Assembly (NCBI GenBank): GCA_900764755.1
Contig: CAAFPE010000067.1
Span: 1 to 64,000, forward strand
Source of the DNA: an uncultured Oscillospiraceae bacterium
Lineage (GTDB): Bacteria; Bacillota; Clostridia; Oscillospirales; Oscillospiraceae
DNA length: 64,000 nucleotides
Reading direction: 5' to 3'
Shown: piece by piece, positions 26,362-33,477 of the stretch
How the letters are laid out: each line of letters starts with the position of its first letter
How positions within the stretch are numbered: position 1 is the first letter of the stretch
Made by a program: the position numbers and the translations under genes
The notes under the pieces: generated by a model
Seen by the model: the letters and a program-made list of their open reading frames with translations, nothing else
Database searches by the model: none
What the model was told of the DNA's origin: nothing

Positions 26362-27027
26362 ATGCGGAAAGCTATGGTTTTTATTGATTTTGAAAACTTT
26401 GATATTGCCAAATATAATTATTATAAGAAGAAAGCGCTGGATGAAGCAAAAGAAGAAGCGCAAAGAAACGGACAACCAGAGCCTACTACTGCGCCAGTAA
26501 ATATGCCACGCCTTGATTTTAATGAACTTCCTAAACAAGTCGTGGGTCTTTTGTCTGAAGATCATGTACTGGTAAAAACCTTTTTATTTGCACCCAAACC
26601 TGATCACTTCCTAATGGCTGATGCTAAAAGAGCTGGGACTTATAATTGGATTAATGGCCTGAAAAATCAAAAGTATTTTACTGTTGTAGAAGGTACACAT
26701 TCAGCGAGACCTGTAACTGGATATACATATAGGACAATGAGCATTACAGATCCAAAGAGTTATTATGTGGAAGAAAAGGGGACTGATATTAATTTAGCTG
26801 CACATCTGATAACAAAAGGGTTTATGAATGCGTATGACACAGCGGTTATCTTGAGTGGCGACACAGATTATATTCCTGTATTAGACATACTAGATACACT
26901 TGGAAAAACTACAGTTGTGGTTGGAGTACAGGGTCAGAATTTGCATCAATTTGTTCAACATTCGGATGATCAGATTTTGATTGATGATACCCTATTTCAA
27001 AAATGTTTGCGTGAAATAAAAGAGTGA
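26362..27027 (+). CDS. NYN-domain (LabA/PIN-like) putative ribonuclease
   Basis: 221 residues of the NYN (DUF88) fold. The first acidic strand is MVFIDFENFD (D9), then KGTDINLAAHLITKG near 135, AVILSGDTDYIPVLDIL near 156, and a closing TTVVVGVQG strand near 173. These carry the conserved acidic residues expected for metal-dependent RNA cleavage. An insert rich in Lys, Glu and Pro (about 18-45) separates the first strand from the rest. It is the first gene inside the element, with its own promoter and terminator, and is AT-rich relative to the host. The role (RNA turnover, toxin, or defence) cannot be told from sequence. Confidence 0.85.
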   Translation: MRKAMVFIDFENFDIAKYNYYKKKALDEAKEEAQRNGQPEPTTAPVNMPRLDFNELPKQVVGLLSEDHVLVKTFLFAPKPDHFLMADAKRAGTYNWINGLKNQKYFTVVEGTHSARPVTGYTYRTMSITDPKSYYVEEKGTDINLAAHLITKGFMNAYDTAVILSGDTDYIPVLDILDTLGKTTVVVGVQGQNLHQFVQHSDDQILIDDTLFQKCLREIKE

Positions 27028-27043
27028 TAAGAGTATCGCTGTT

Positions 27044-27087
27044 AAAAGGTGCTGCTAGGTCAAACCTAGACGGCACCTTTTGTTTTG
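27044..27087 (+). terminator. Terminator after the NYN-domain gene
   Basis: AAAAGGTGC/GCACCTTTT outer stem and CTAGGT/ACCTAG inner stem, followed by GTTTTG. Confidence 0.85.
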
Positions 27088-27146
27088 ACTTTATTTTCTG
27101 CTCCAAAAGGATAAGGGGGAGTATTTGAAACAACGCCTCAAAAGGG

Positions 27147-27165
27147 GTGTTCCAAAAGTTCCAAA
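27147..27165 (+). repeat. GTTCCAAAA repeat pair, copy 1
   Basis: GTGTTCCAAAAGTTCCAAA, two GTTCCAAAA units with a 9-bp period, identical over 19 bp to the copy at 28939-28957. Confidence 0.6.
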
Positions 27166-27299
27166 TAAGTTTTTGGGACGCTCTATCGCTCAATAAAGTT
27201 GCCCGCTCTAAATGGTATGGCTTTTGGGGCGGTGCTTTATGGGACGGTTTTAGTGTTCTGTTTCATTTACAAATCTAGTTATGAAGGAGCGGCGGCAAT

Positions 27300-27872
27300 A
27301 TGAAAGTTGGATATGTGCGTATCTCAACACGGGAGCAGAACACAGCCCGTCAGGATGTGCTTATGGAGAAGTTGGGGGTTGAGCGTGTCTTTACGGACAA
27401 GTTAAGCGGCAAGGACACCCAGCGCCCGGAGTTACAGAAGATGATGGATTTTGTGCGTGATGGGGATGTGGTGGTCGTGGAGAGCTTTTCACGCTTTGCG
27501 AGAAATACCCGTGACCTGTTAGACCTGACAGCGGCATTAGAGGAAAAGGGCGTGCGGTTTGTCAGACAGAAGGAAGCCATTGATACAAAAGGCCCAGCAG
27601 GAAAACTTATGCTGACTATCTTTGGTGCTTTGGCGCAGTTTGAGCGAGAGACAATCTTGGAGCGTCAGGCCGAGGGGATTGCAATAGCAAAAGAGAAAGG
27701 GCGCATGAGTGGCAGACCTAAGAAAGCGCAAGATACATTTGAGCAGGTTTATCAAGACTGCAAGGCAGGGAAAATCAGTGCAGCCAAGGGAGCCAAGAAG
27801 CTGGGGATTGCCCGGTCTACCTGGTATCGAAAGGCCCGTAGTTATGAGCAGGAGCATATAGAGGGTTTTTAA
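27300..27872 (+). CDS. Serine recombinase (resolvase/invertase family)
   Basis: 190 residues. The catalytic serine is S9 in YVRISTREQN. ESFSRFARNTRDLLDL and MLTIFGALAQFERETILERQAEGI give the resolvase core with its Arg residues and the long E helix. A C-terminal helix-turn-helix (ISAAKGAKKLGIARSTWYRKAR) covers about 157-178. Size and layout are those of Tn3-type resolvases or DNA invertases. It may resolve dimers or invert a segment; no invertible segment with clear inverted ends was recognised beside it. The ATG has AAGGAGCGG upstream. It is a cargo recombinase distinct from the integrase. Confidence 0.93.
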   Translation: MKVGYVRISTREQNTARQDVLMEKLGVERVFTDKLSGKDTQRPELQKMMDFVRDGDVVVVESFSRFARNTRDLLDLTAALEEKGVRFVRQKEAIDTKGPAGKLMLTIFGALAQFERETILERQAEGIAIAKEKGRMSGRPKKAQDTFEQVYQDCKAGKISAAKGAKKLGIARSTWYRKARSYEQEHIEGF

Positions 27873-28013
27873 GCGCCCCCTCCCATCTCACCAAACCAGA
27901 GGTACACACTCCGGCTATTCCGTCAGCAGTCAAGAGGGGTGCGGCGGCGTTATAGTTTAGTTGTGGTTGAGAGATAGGACTTGACCGACAATGAATTTAA
28001 GGAGTGTGTACTT

Positions 28014-28481
28014 ATGGAAAAGAAGTTCATCATCAATCGGGTTGACCTGGGGCAGAGAGTGACGGGCTATGAGGTTTTTAACCCTGCGGTCAATGGTGGT
28101 GAGGTTATTGGTATGACTACCAAGCAGCTGAGTGAGGCAGTTAAGTCTGGTGAGGTACTGGGGATGGTGTTGGACGGAAACGGTGCCTTGAAGCTGGACG
28201 AGGCCAAGGGGTTCCGGGCTATCATGGTGAAAACCGGGGTCGGGACTTTGACCAGCACCGACCCGTCAGCGGTGGCAAATCTGATGTACACGGTGTACCG
28301 CAGGGACGGCGACAACTTCAAGGTGATCTCCTCTCGGTTTGGTCGTCAGAGCTTCTGTGCCGATAAGATCAAGGCTCTGCTTGACTTGGGGGCTGTGAAT
28401 GGTGTGGTGTTGGACGGTGACGCCATCAAATGTGCCTGGGAGTGGGAGGAAACGGCCCAGGGCAAAGCAGCAAAGAAATGA
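28014..28481 (+). CDS. Element protein of unknown function with internal repeat, 155 aa
   Basis: No family recognised. Soluble, starting EKKFIINRVDLGQRVTGYEVFNP. Two halves look related: KQLSEAVKSGEVLGMVLDGNGALKL (about 37-61) and IKALLDLGAVNGVVLDGDAIKCAWEWE (about 122-148), each a helix followed by a G-V-x-G-x-VLDG strand. This suggests an internal duplication. The ATG has AAGGAG 9 nt upstream; a frame open further upstream has no ribosome site. A terminator follows. Base composition is intermediate between the element and the host. Confidence 0.75.
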   Translation: MEKKFIINRVDLGQRVTGYEVFNPAVNGGEVIGMTTKQLSEAVKSGEVLGMVLDGNGALKLDEAKGFRAIMVKTGVGTLTSTDPSAVANLMYTVYRRDGDNFKVISSRFGRQSFCADKIKALLDLGAVNGVVLDGDAIKCAWEWEETAQGKAAKK

Positions 28482-28491
28482 GGAAACAGAA

Positions 28492-28527
28492 AGCGGGTCA
28501 CCCGATTAGGGTGGCCCGCTGAGTTTA
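28492..28527 (+). terminator. Terminator after the 155-aa protein gene
   Basis: 12-bp stem AGCGGGTCACCC against GGGTGGCCCGCT with one G-U pair, 5-nt loop, then GAGTTTAT. The T-run is weak. Confidence 0.6.
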
Positions 28528-28542
28528 TAGGAGGGTTCACAG

Positions 28543-28728
28543 ATGGAAACAGCGGCAATTCTGGCCATTGGGTGCTGTGGGATTTTGGCTGTGCTGGTGG
28601 TAGGATTGGTGGGGCTCCTGGGTGTTCTGGGAGTGATCCAGAGGGTTTTGGAGTTGGCTATGGAATTGGATGGGGACAAGGGCCATGAGGGGCCACAGCA
28701 AGTCCCAGAGGGTGAAGAGGGGGAGTAA
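28543..28728 (+). CDS. Small single-pass membrane protein, 61 aa
   Basis: A hydrophobic helix (about 4-33, AAILAIGCCGILAVLVVGLVGLLGVLGVI) is followed by an acidic tail rich in Glu, Gly and Gln. The ATG has AGGAGG 8 nt upstream, which supports translation. Not a recognised family; small phage-like or element-borne membrane peptides of this form include toxins and holin-like proteins, but no antitoxin partner or RNA was identified. Confidence 0.65.
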   Translation: METAAILAIGCCGILAVLVVGLVGLLGVLGVIQRVLELAMELDGDKGHEGPQQVPEGEEGE

Positions 28729-28938
28729 CCAAACAAGGGAAAATGTGGCCGGGAGCAGGGGGCAAAAAATGGGGGTGCAGGGTCAGCGCCAGCAGTTTTG
28801 AAAAAAGTTCAGCTGTCGAGATGAAATGCAGAGGGGGAAAAAAGCTTCCTCGGCAGTTGAAAAAACAGGGCCAGCAGTAGGGATTTTTCAAGGGGTACAG
28901 GTGGAAAAATCTTTTGGAGCAGTGGGGTATGGTTTATC

Positions 28939-28957
28939 GTGTTCCAAAAGTTCCAAA
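28939..28957 (+). repeat. GTTCCAAAA repeat pair, copy 2
   Basis: Same 19 bp as at 27147-27165, followed by AATTTTGGAG, which gives partial dyad symmetry with TTCCAAAA. Confidence 0.6.
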
Positions 28958-28998
28958 AATTTTGGAGGTGGTAAGGGCATAGGGAAAAACGAGGTACA

Positions 28999-29014
28999 GT
29001 TACCAAAGTTACCA
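28999..29014 (+). repeat. GTTACCA repeat pair
   Basis: GTTACCAAAGTTACCA: two GTTACCA units starting 9 bp apart, the same unit as in the array at 31505. Confidence 0.65.
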
Positions 29015-29408
29015 GCTTGGAAAATGTGGTTGGACAGGTAGCATTTCAAAAGCAAATGTAGCAGGATTGAAACAGTTTTATGATGGGTGTGAAAGCATAA
29101 TAAGGAGGAAAAGAAAGATACAATATAGAATTTTTCATAAACATATTAAAAATATGGAGTAAAACAATATAGGAAAATTTTGTGTGACATGGAAAGAGGG
29201 TGAAAAAGAAGCATAGCAGCAATTCACCTGTGCTTTAAAACGATTTCATGTACAAATGGTTTCTCCCCGATACAAATAAATGGGTAAAGGTGCTGTTCCT
29301 GCTGCACAGAAGGCAAAAGAGCTTGATAACCTGCATAGAAGAATTCTGCCCTATGCCTGAAAACGGGCAAAAAAGTAACCCCCTACCAACCACCGCTGGA
29401 AATAGGGA

Positions 29409-29423
29409 GTGACCAAGTTACCA
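29409..29423 (+). repeat. GTGACCA/GTTACCA repeat pair
   Basis: GTGACCAAGTTACCA: one variant and one exact unit starting 8 bp apart. Confidence 0.55.
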
Positions 29424-29503
29424 ATTTTCTTTCTATGGTACAGGGATTGACGGGGGGAAACTTTGGAAGTAAAATAGATTTGCCGAGATAACATAGTGCG
29501 GCA

Positions 29504-29540
29504 GGGATGGAGTGCGCCAACACTCCATCCCCTGTACAGG
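29504..29540. repeat. Hairpin and adjoining palindrome in the gene-poor stretch
   Basis: Perfect 11-bp stem GGGATGGAGTG with complement and CGCCAA loop, whose last base overlaps the 10-bp palindrome CCTGTACAGG. No T-run, so not a normal terminator. Confidence 0.5.
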
Positions 29541-29808
29541 TGTCGTGACCACCATGCACAACTGCGTTAGCAGTACCACATTCACAGTATAATTCAATCT
29601 TGTTGAATTGGCAAGTTGCGTTATACGAGTTGTGTAAAGCACATAGCGAAACCATTTTGTGCGTGCATGGGTAATTTTGTACCTGTGTACGCATTTTTGT
29701 TATCTCGACGGCAAAGCTCAGGGGGCAGGGTGCTCCCCTGTCCCCTGGGTAACGCTGTTGAGATTGGTGACTGTTTATTCAGGTCACCTAAAATTGGAGG
29801 AAAGGGCA

Positions 29809-30576
29809 ATGGAGAAAAAGAGCATAGCGGCCCTGATCGTCACCGGGGCCATGGTGTTGGGGCTGTCAGCTTGTGGAACGAATGGGGCCACATCGGACAA
29901 CGCAGACAACAGCCAGAGTACCAGTACACCAGTTGTCACAGAGCCAGTGGACACCAGCAATTTTGTCAGTGAAGAAACAACATCTAACACCAGCAGTTCC
30001 ACAGAGGAAGAAGTGGAGGAAACACTTGGTATTGAGTTACCCCCAGTAGAAGTGGCCTATATTCGTGATTATGATACGGATAAGAATGGGACGATTAGTA
30101 AGGATGAGTGGGAGAAGTGGTGTACAGATCATCCAGAGGACACCAATAAAAACATGATAATAGAGGATAGTGAAAGGACTCAAGTAGAGATACCAGGGGA
30201 TACCTCAGGTAATCCAGATAGTGGCAGCACCAGCAGCGGTGGTGGTACCACAACTAGCAAGCCCAGTACAGGTGGCAACACCAGCAGCAGTGGTGGTAGT
30301 GGTACATCTGGTGGTCAAACCAGCAAGCCCAGTACAGGCGGAAACACCAGTAGCGGTGGCAGCACCTCAGGTGGCAATACTAGTAGTGGTGGTAACACCT
30401 CTGGCGGTAGCACCTCTGGTGGCAATACCTCTAGTGGTACAGTAGATCCTGAAGAAGTTCCTGACTGGGCAACTGGCGGCAGCACTGGCACTAATGATGT
30501 GGATGAGATAAAAGACAGAACTGAAGCAGCAGGAGGAGAATTTGATCCAGAGACAGGCATAGGCTGGCTCCCCTAA
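29809..30576 (+). CDS. Lipoprotein with EF-hand pair and Gly/Ser/Thr repeat region
   Basis: 255 residues. The signal peptide ends in lipobox LSAC (Cys22). A Ser/Thr-rich spacer leads to an EF-hand-like loop at 89-100 (DTDKNGTISKDE) and a second, imperfect one at 111-122 (DTNKNMIIEDSE, where the central Gly is Met). From about 131 to 215 the chain is low-complexity with repeated units such as SKPSTGGNTSS and TSGGNTSS, then an acidic end (DPETGIGWLP). It is probably a surface-exposed, Ca2+-binding spacer-type lipoprotein of unknown role. The ATG has GGAGGAAAGGGCA ahead of it; an upstream in-frame start lacks a site. Confidence 0.82.
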   Translation: MEKKSIAALIVTGAMVLGLSACGTNGATSDNADNSQSTSTPVVTEPVDTSNFVSEETTSNTSSSTEEEVEETLGIELPPVEVAYIRDYDTDKNGTISKDEWEKWCTDHPEDTNKNMIIEDSERTQVEIPGDTSGNPDSGSTSSGGGTTTSKPSTGGNTSSSGGSGTSGGQTSKPSTGGNTSSGGSTSGGNTSSGGNTSGGSTSGGNTSSGTVDPEEVPDWATGGSTGTNDVDEIKDRTEAAGGEFDPETGIGWLP

Positions 30577-30648
30577 CAACCAAGAAATACAGGAGAGGGC
30601 TGGCGTAGTCAGTCCTCTCCACTTATTAAAATATAGGAGGTGTTAAAC

Positions 30649-30822
30649 TTGCGAACGATAGCAAAGAGAGCAACAGCATTGTTTATTGTAATAGCAACAA
30701 TGTTATCTTTGTTTACCACAGTAGCCTTTGGTGACTGGGATTCTTCCTTTGGTGGAGCAGGTACTGGTGGAGCAGTTGGTGATGGCTATTGGAATGAGGG
30801 AATGCAAGGTGAGTTGGTCTAA
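30649..30822 (+). CDS. Small secreted Gly-rich peptide precursor, 57 aa
   Basis: A signal peptide (RTIAKRATALFIVIATMLSL...) is followed by a likely cut after VAFG, leaving a mature peptide of about 29 residues beginning DWDSSFGGAGTGG and ending MQGELV. The start is a TTG with GGAGG 8 nt upstream. It either encodes a small exported peptide or is the remaining N-terminus of a larger surface protein: proteins with a similar GxGYWNEGMQG start exist on clostridial elements in my memory, so truncation is a real alternative. It follows the lipoprotein gene in the same direction. Confidence 0.55.
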   Translation: MRTIAKRATALFIVIATMLSLFTTVAFGDWDSSFGGAGTGGAVGDGYWNEGMQGELV

Positions 30823-30877
30823 TCAACAAGCATATATCTGATAAGGAGGTGAAATTGTAAAGAAAGGGGGGCTATTC

Positions 30878-31066
30878 ATGATGAATGGTCTATATGTTGT
30901 CCAGCAGGGGCAACAATATGGAATTTACACACCACAGGGCATACAGGTGGGCTATCTGTTCTTGGGGCAGGATGGTCAGTATGCCAAGGATGTGGTGGCA
31001 CTTAACACCGTTACAAAGGCATTGAGTAAGCGATGGGGAATTCCAACTGGGTCAGCAAATGGATAG
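30878..31066 (+). CDS. Hypothetical protein, 62 aa
   Basis: Polar, soluble, Gln/Gly-rich sequence beginning MMNGLYVVQQGQQYGIY and ending IPTGSANG; no family recognised. Ribosome site AAGGGGGG lies 6 nt ahead of tandem ATGs, and a terminator follows soon after the stop, which favours a real gene. About 30 nt upstream there is also a strong AGGAGGTGAAA site followed by TTG and an immediate TAA. Confidence 0.55.
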   Translation: MMNGLYVVQQGQQYGIYTPQGIQVGYLFLGQDGQYAKDVVALNTVTKALSKRWGIPTGSANG

Positions 31067-31078
31067 CAATGAACAGTC

Positions 31079-31108
31079 AGACCGGGTAAACAGCCCGGTC
31101 TATTTTTT
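31079..31108 (+). terminator. Terminator after the 62-aa gene
   Basis: 8-bp stem AGACCGGG/CCCGGTCT, 7-nt loop, then ATTTTTT. Confidence 0.85.
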
Positions 31109-31504
31109 GCTCATTTTCAAAAATACAGCAGACAGTCCTTTTGATACTCTTTTTAGGCTAGTTGAAATTTTTGCCTTTTGAAATTTTGGGTTTATTTTGA
31201 CAACGGTAATAGGCCAAATGGGAAATTTATCAAATACAAAAACAGTGGATTTGATGTGAGTGTTTTTCAAGTGAAATTGGGGTTGGTGGGGGTGATTTTG
31301 GGGGTGTCCAAAAAAGAAATGGGGGTTGGGGAAAAATTGAGGGTTCGACAGCAAACAGGCTGGTTGAAAAAATTGTGTGACCCCTGCTGCCCTTTGGACG
31401 GTTTACAGGGTTCAGATCCTGCCTTGACACAGTTGGAAGCAGGGATGGGATAGGCGTTTGTCATTGGAGCTGGCGGTGCTGTTTATTCGTATTTGTTTAC
31501 TCTG
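31109..31504. other. Non-coding stretch between element operons
   Basis: No gene is supported. It is AT- and G-rich with unequal strands. An open frame across it (31178-31453) has no ribosome site or recognisable domain. The stretch ends at the GTTACCA array. Confidence 0.4.
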
Positions 31505-31554
31505 GTTACCATGTTACCAGAGTTGATACAGTTAGCATAGTTGCCAGGTTACCA
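31505..31554 (+). repeat. Six-copy GTTACCA direct-repeat array
   Basis: Units start at 31505, 31513, 31522, 31531, 31540 and 31548 (spacing 8, 9, 9, 9, 8): GTTACCA, GTTACCA, GTTGATA, GTTAGCA, GTTGCCA, GTTACCA. The array covers the -35 of the following promoter. Regular head-to-tail spacing is the pattern of iterons or of a cooperatively bound operator. Confidence 0.75.
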
Positions 31555-31569
31555 AAAATCGTCTATACT
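31541..31569 (+). promoter_or_regulatory. Promoter embedded in the GTTACCA array
   Basis: TTGCCA (inside the fifth repeat), 17 nt, TATACT. The start codon of the DNA-binding-like protein is 32 nt beyond the -10. Binding to the array would block or modulate this promoter. Confidence 0.7.
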
Positions 31570-31600
31570 CATTTACAATACAAGAGATAGAGGGGATTTG

Positions 31601-32260
31601 ATGGGAAAGGAATTGCAGCAAGGGCCGAAAAGCAGAGAACAGATTCAAAAAGAAGCTGTGCGATTGAATCAGCAAATCAATTTTCTTGTCATGCGTTATA
31701 TGTGGCAAAGATATAAAGGTCGGGCGAAAAAGAATACAAAATACAACCGAACCATATATGATGTACTGGGAATCAGCCGGGAACGCTATACTCGTGTGCT
31801 GGATGGTCAGGTGGCTAGCTTTGGTGTAAATAAGCTGACGCGCATAAATCAAATAACAAATGTTTCCATGGAGATTTTCAACGGTAGCAAAGCGTTTCAG
31901 TTTAAGAAAATCGGGTTACATCAATGGAAAGATTTATTTGATTGTAGAGTAGATAACATAGCAGAGTTTAGAGAAAAAGCAAAAGAACTGTTTAATCTGA
32001 TCGAGGAAGGTGACTTTACCAAGAAATCAGACCTCTATAAGTTTAGGCTGTTTTGTGAAAAGCTGGCAAAGTATGATGGAGTCTCACATGAGGTAGCAGT
32101 GCGGGAAACAACTAGAGTTTTAGAAGCACGGCTTTTCAGTGATTTGGAAGAATGCTCGCTAGAAACATTAGAAAGCTATCAGAAGGTACTAGCGGAGCAA
32201 TCTGCAATGGTCAACACTTTGCTGAGCTATCGAAAATATAAAAATAAGACTGCGACCTAA
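31601..32260 (+). CDS. Putative DNA-binding regulator or initiator of the element, 219 aa
   Basis: No named family is assigned. The N-terminal third is basic and contains IYDVLGISRERYTRVLDG followed by LTRINQITNVSMEIFNG, which reads as a helix-turn-helix of the phage-repressor type. The rest is charged and helical (AEFREKAKELFNLIEEGDF, SLETLESYQKVLAEQSAMV). The ATG has GAGGGG 5 nt upstream. Its promoter lies inside a six-copy GTTACCA array, so self-regulation or an iteron/initiator relation is a reasonable inference. A terminator overlaps its stop codon. Confidence 0.7.
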   Translation: MGKELQQGPKSREQIQKEAVRLNQQINFLVMRYMWQRYKGRAKKNTKYNRTIYDVLGISRERYTRVLDGQVASFGVNKLTRINQITNVSMEIFNGSKAFQFKKIGLHQWKDLFDCRVDNIAEFREKAKELFNLIEEGDFTKKSDLYKFRLFCEKLAKYDGVSHEVAVRETTRVLEARLFSDLEECSLETLESYQKVLAEQSAMVNTLLSYRKYKNKTAT

Positions 32261-32282
32261 AGTAGGCCGCAGTTTTATTTTT
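32249..32282 (+). terminator. Terminator after the DNA-binding-like gene
   Basis: ACTGCGACCTA against TAGGCCGCAGT (one mismatch), 3-nt loop, then TTTATTTTT; it includes the stop codon. Confidence 0.85.
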
Positions 32283-32629
32283 GTGTTTGCAAGAAAAGAA
32301 AGATGTACACAATTTTGTGTTTATATGGTTACTTAATTTAACTATAAACTGTGTCTATATAAAAATATAAATGTGCTTTCGTACATATAAAGTGGGTGGT
32401 AAAATGCAAATTGTAAAGAGGACATGGAGAAAGCCCAGAAGGAAAGGCATGAACCTTGATAATTGCATAGGTGACCGAAACAGAGATTTTAATGGAGCAG
32501 TATGCCTCTTCACAAAGTTCTTTCCTCATACTGCTGCACATTTAGGGTGGTGACATACACAAATTAAAAAATATAGGCAAGTTGCTAGACGACAAGCAGG
32601 GAGATGTTCCCTTTGACATAGGAGGACTT
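32283..32629. other. Leader region before the xis-like gene
   Basis: Mostly AT-rich and without a sure gene. A 49-codon frame (32404-32553, very basic start) has only a weak GGTGG site. A 9-bp stem AGCAGTATG (32496-32504) with CATACTGCT (32527-32535) and a 22-nt loop may be an RNA control hairpin for the recombination genes downstream. Confidence 0.45.
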
Positions 32630-32833
32630 ATGAGTAGGTTAAAGTTTATGCAGGTGGAGAATTTACCGCTGGTGCTGACACCGATGGACATAGCGGCGGT
32701 GCTGGGTATTTCCAGAAATACGGCGTATGAAGTGATACATAGTCAAGGCTTTCCGATGTTCCGAGTTGGGAAGCAATACAGAATCAGCCGGGAGCGTTTT
32801 CTAAAATGGCTGGACGGCCAGGCGGCGGCATAA
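32630..32833 (+). CDS. Xis-like helix-turn-helix protein
   Basis: 67 residues, the size of Tn916 Xis. The core is LTPMDIAAVLGISRNTAYEVIHSQGFPMFRVGKQYRISRERFLKWLD, a MerR/excisionase-type winged helix (HTH_17). I chose the ATG with GGAGG 4-5 nt upstream; a TTG 48 nt earlier would add an acidic extension. It lies in the same direction as and upstream of the integrase. It would bend DNA at the element ends and favour excision. Confidence 0.85.
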   Translation: MSRLKFMQVENLPLVLTPMDIAAVLGISRNTAYEVIHSQGFPMFRVGKQYRISRERFLKWLDGQAAA

Positions 32834-32856
32834 AAGAGAATGGAGGATCACATAAG

Positions 32857-33477
32857 ATGAAAAATATGTTGGATGTAATTAACAAAGATGGTGAGATGAA
32901 GGAGCTTTATCAGGTGTCAAATGGGCCTACAGTAGTAGGTGCCTGGGGCCTGGATGTGGGGACAAAGGAAATGAAATTAAAGCTAGCCTTGGTGTACCCG
33001 GATGGAGAAGTCAGTCCTGTGCGGGAGTACAGCAAACAGAAGCTGTACAGTGGGGCTAAGGTGTTAAAAGATTTGACCGACTTCTATGGGATCACTGCGA
33101 AAGCAGTAGAGGATATTTTCAAGGCGGTAATCCAAAATCAGAATGGATTGTCTTTACAGACAGATGGGAGTGGAAAGTGTTCGCTTTCACAGGCATATCA
33201 GGCGCTATGTGAGTATGTAGCAGAGTATGAAGAACCGGGTAAGGTGTTTATCCGGGAGGGCTATGGCTGTATTCTTGCCACCTATTTGGATGATGTAATC
33301 AAGCGGTTGGGCCTTGGATATAGTCGGTTGGAATTGCAGAAAAACTTTAAGGCATGGGGGCTGCTTCGGACAAGCGACAAAACGGGCCATGTATATTCCG
33401 TGGCGCTCAAGATGTTCGGTGTAAACAACTGGTATTTCTCTTTCAGACTTCCGGAAGATGACGAGGTGGCAGCATGA
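32857..33477 (+). CDS. Element protein of unknown function, 206 aa
   Basis: No family recognised. It is soluble, mixed alpha/beta, with GAWGLDVGTKEMKLKLALVYPDG near 31-53 and IREGYGCILATYLDDVIKRLGLGYSRLELQKNFKAWGLLRTSDKTGHVYSV near 132-182. The latter resembles a winged-helix region of a replication- or transfer-type protein, but that is only an impression. The ATG has GGAGG 10 nt upstream. Its last four bases overlap the methylase start (ATGA), so both are made together. Confidence 0.75.
   Translation: MKNMLDVINKDGEMKELYQVSNGPTVVGAWGLDVGTKEMKLKLALVYPDGEVSPVREYSKQKLYSGAKVLKDLTDFYGITAKAVEDIFKAVIQNQNGLSLQTDGSGKCSLSQAYQALCEYVAEYEEPGKVFIREGYGCILATYLDDVIKRLGLGYSRLELQKNFKAWGLLRTSDKTGHVYSVALKMFGVNNWYFSFRLPEDDEVAA

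Larger units (their letters stand above)
28729..29808. other. Gene-poor 1.1-kb stretch of the element
   Basis: No convincing gene. Short open frames on both strands lack ribosome sites and family features. It holds a GTTCCAAAA repeat pair (28939), a GTTACCA pair (28999), a GTGACCA/GTTACCA pair (29409), a perfect 11-bp hairpin (29504-29531) directly joined to the palindrome CCTGTACAGG, a 7-bp hairpin AATTCAA/TTGAATT (29591-29609), and a GC-rich hairpin (about 29718-29746) before the lipoprotein gene. It is a candidate for an origin, transfer site or non-coding RNA. Confidence 0.5.

Noticed and set aside
28826..29041. Possible 71-aa gene in the gene-poor part of the element
   Set aside because: No ribosome site, odd composition, and it runs through both repeat pairs, which explain its apparent repeated motifs.
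29383..29694. Possible minus-strand Cys-rich 103-aa gene
   Set aside because: No ribosome site on that strand, and it crosses the hairpins; every supported gene in the element is on the plus strand.
31395..31425. A tRNA fragment, suggested by GGGTTCAGATCC
   Set aside because: The flanking bases do not form T- and acceptor stems and there is no anticodon arm upstream.
31178..31453. Possible 91-aa gene between element operons
   Set aside because: No convincing start signal or domain, and it lies behind a terminator without a promoter.
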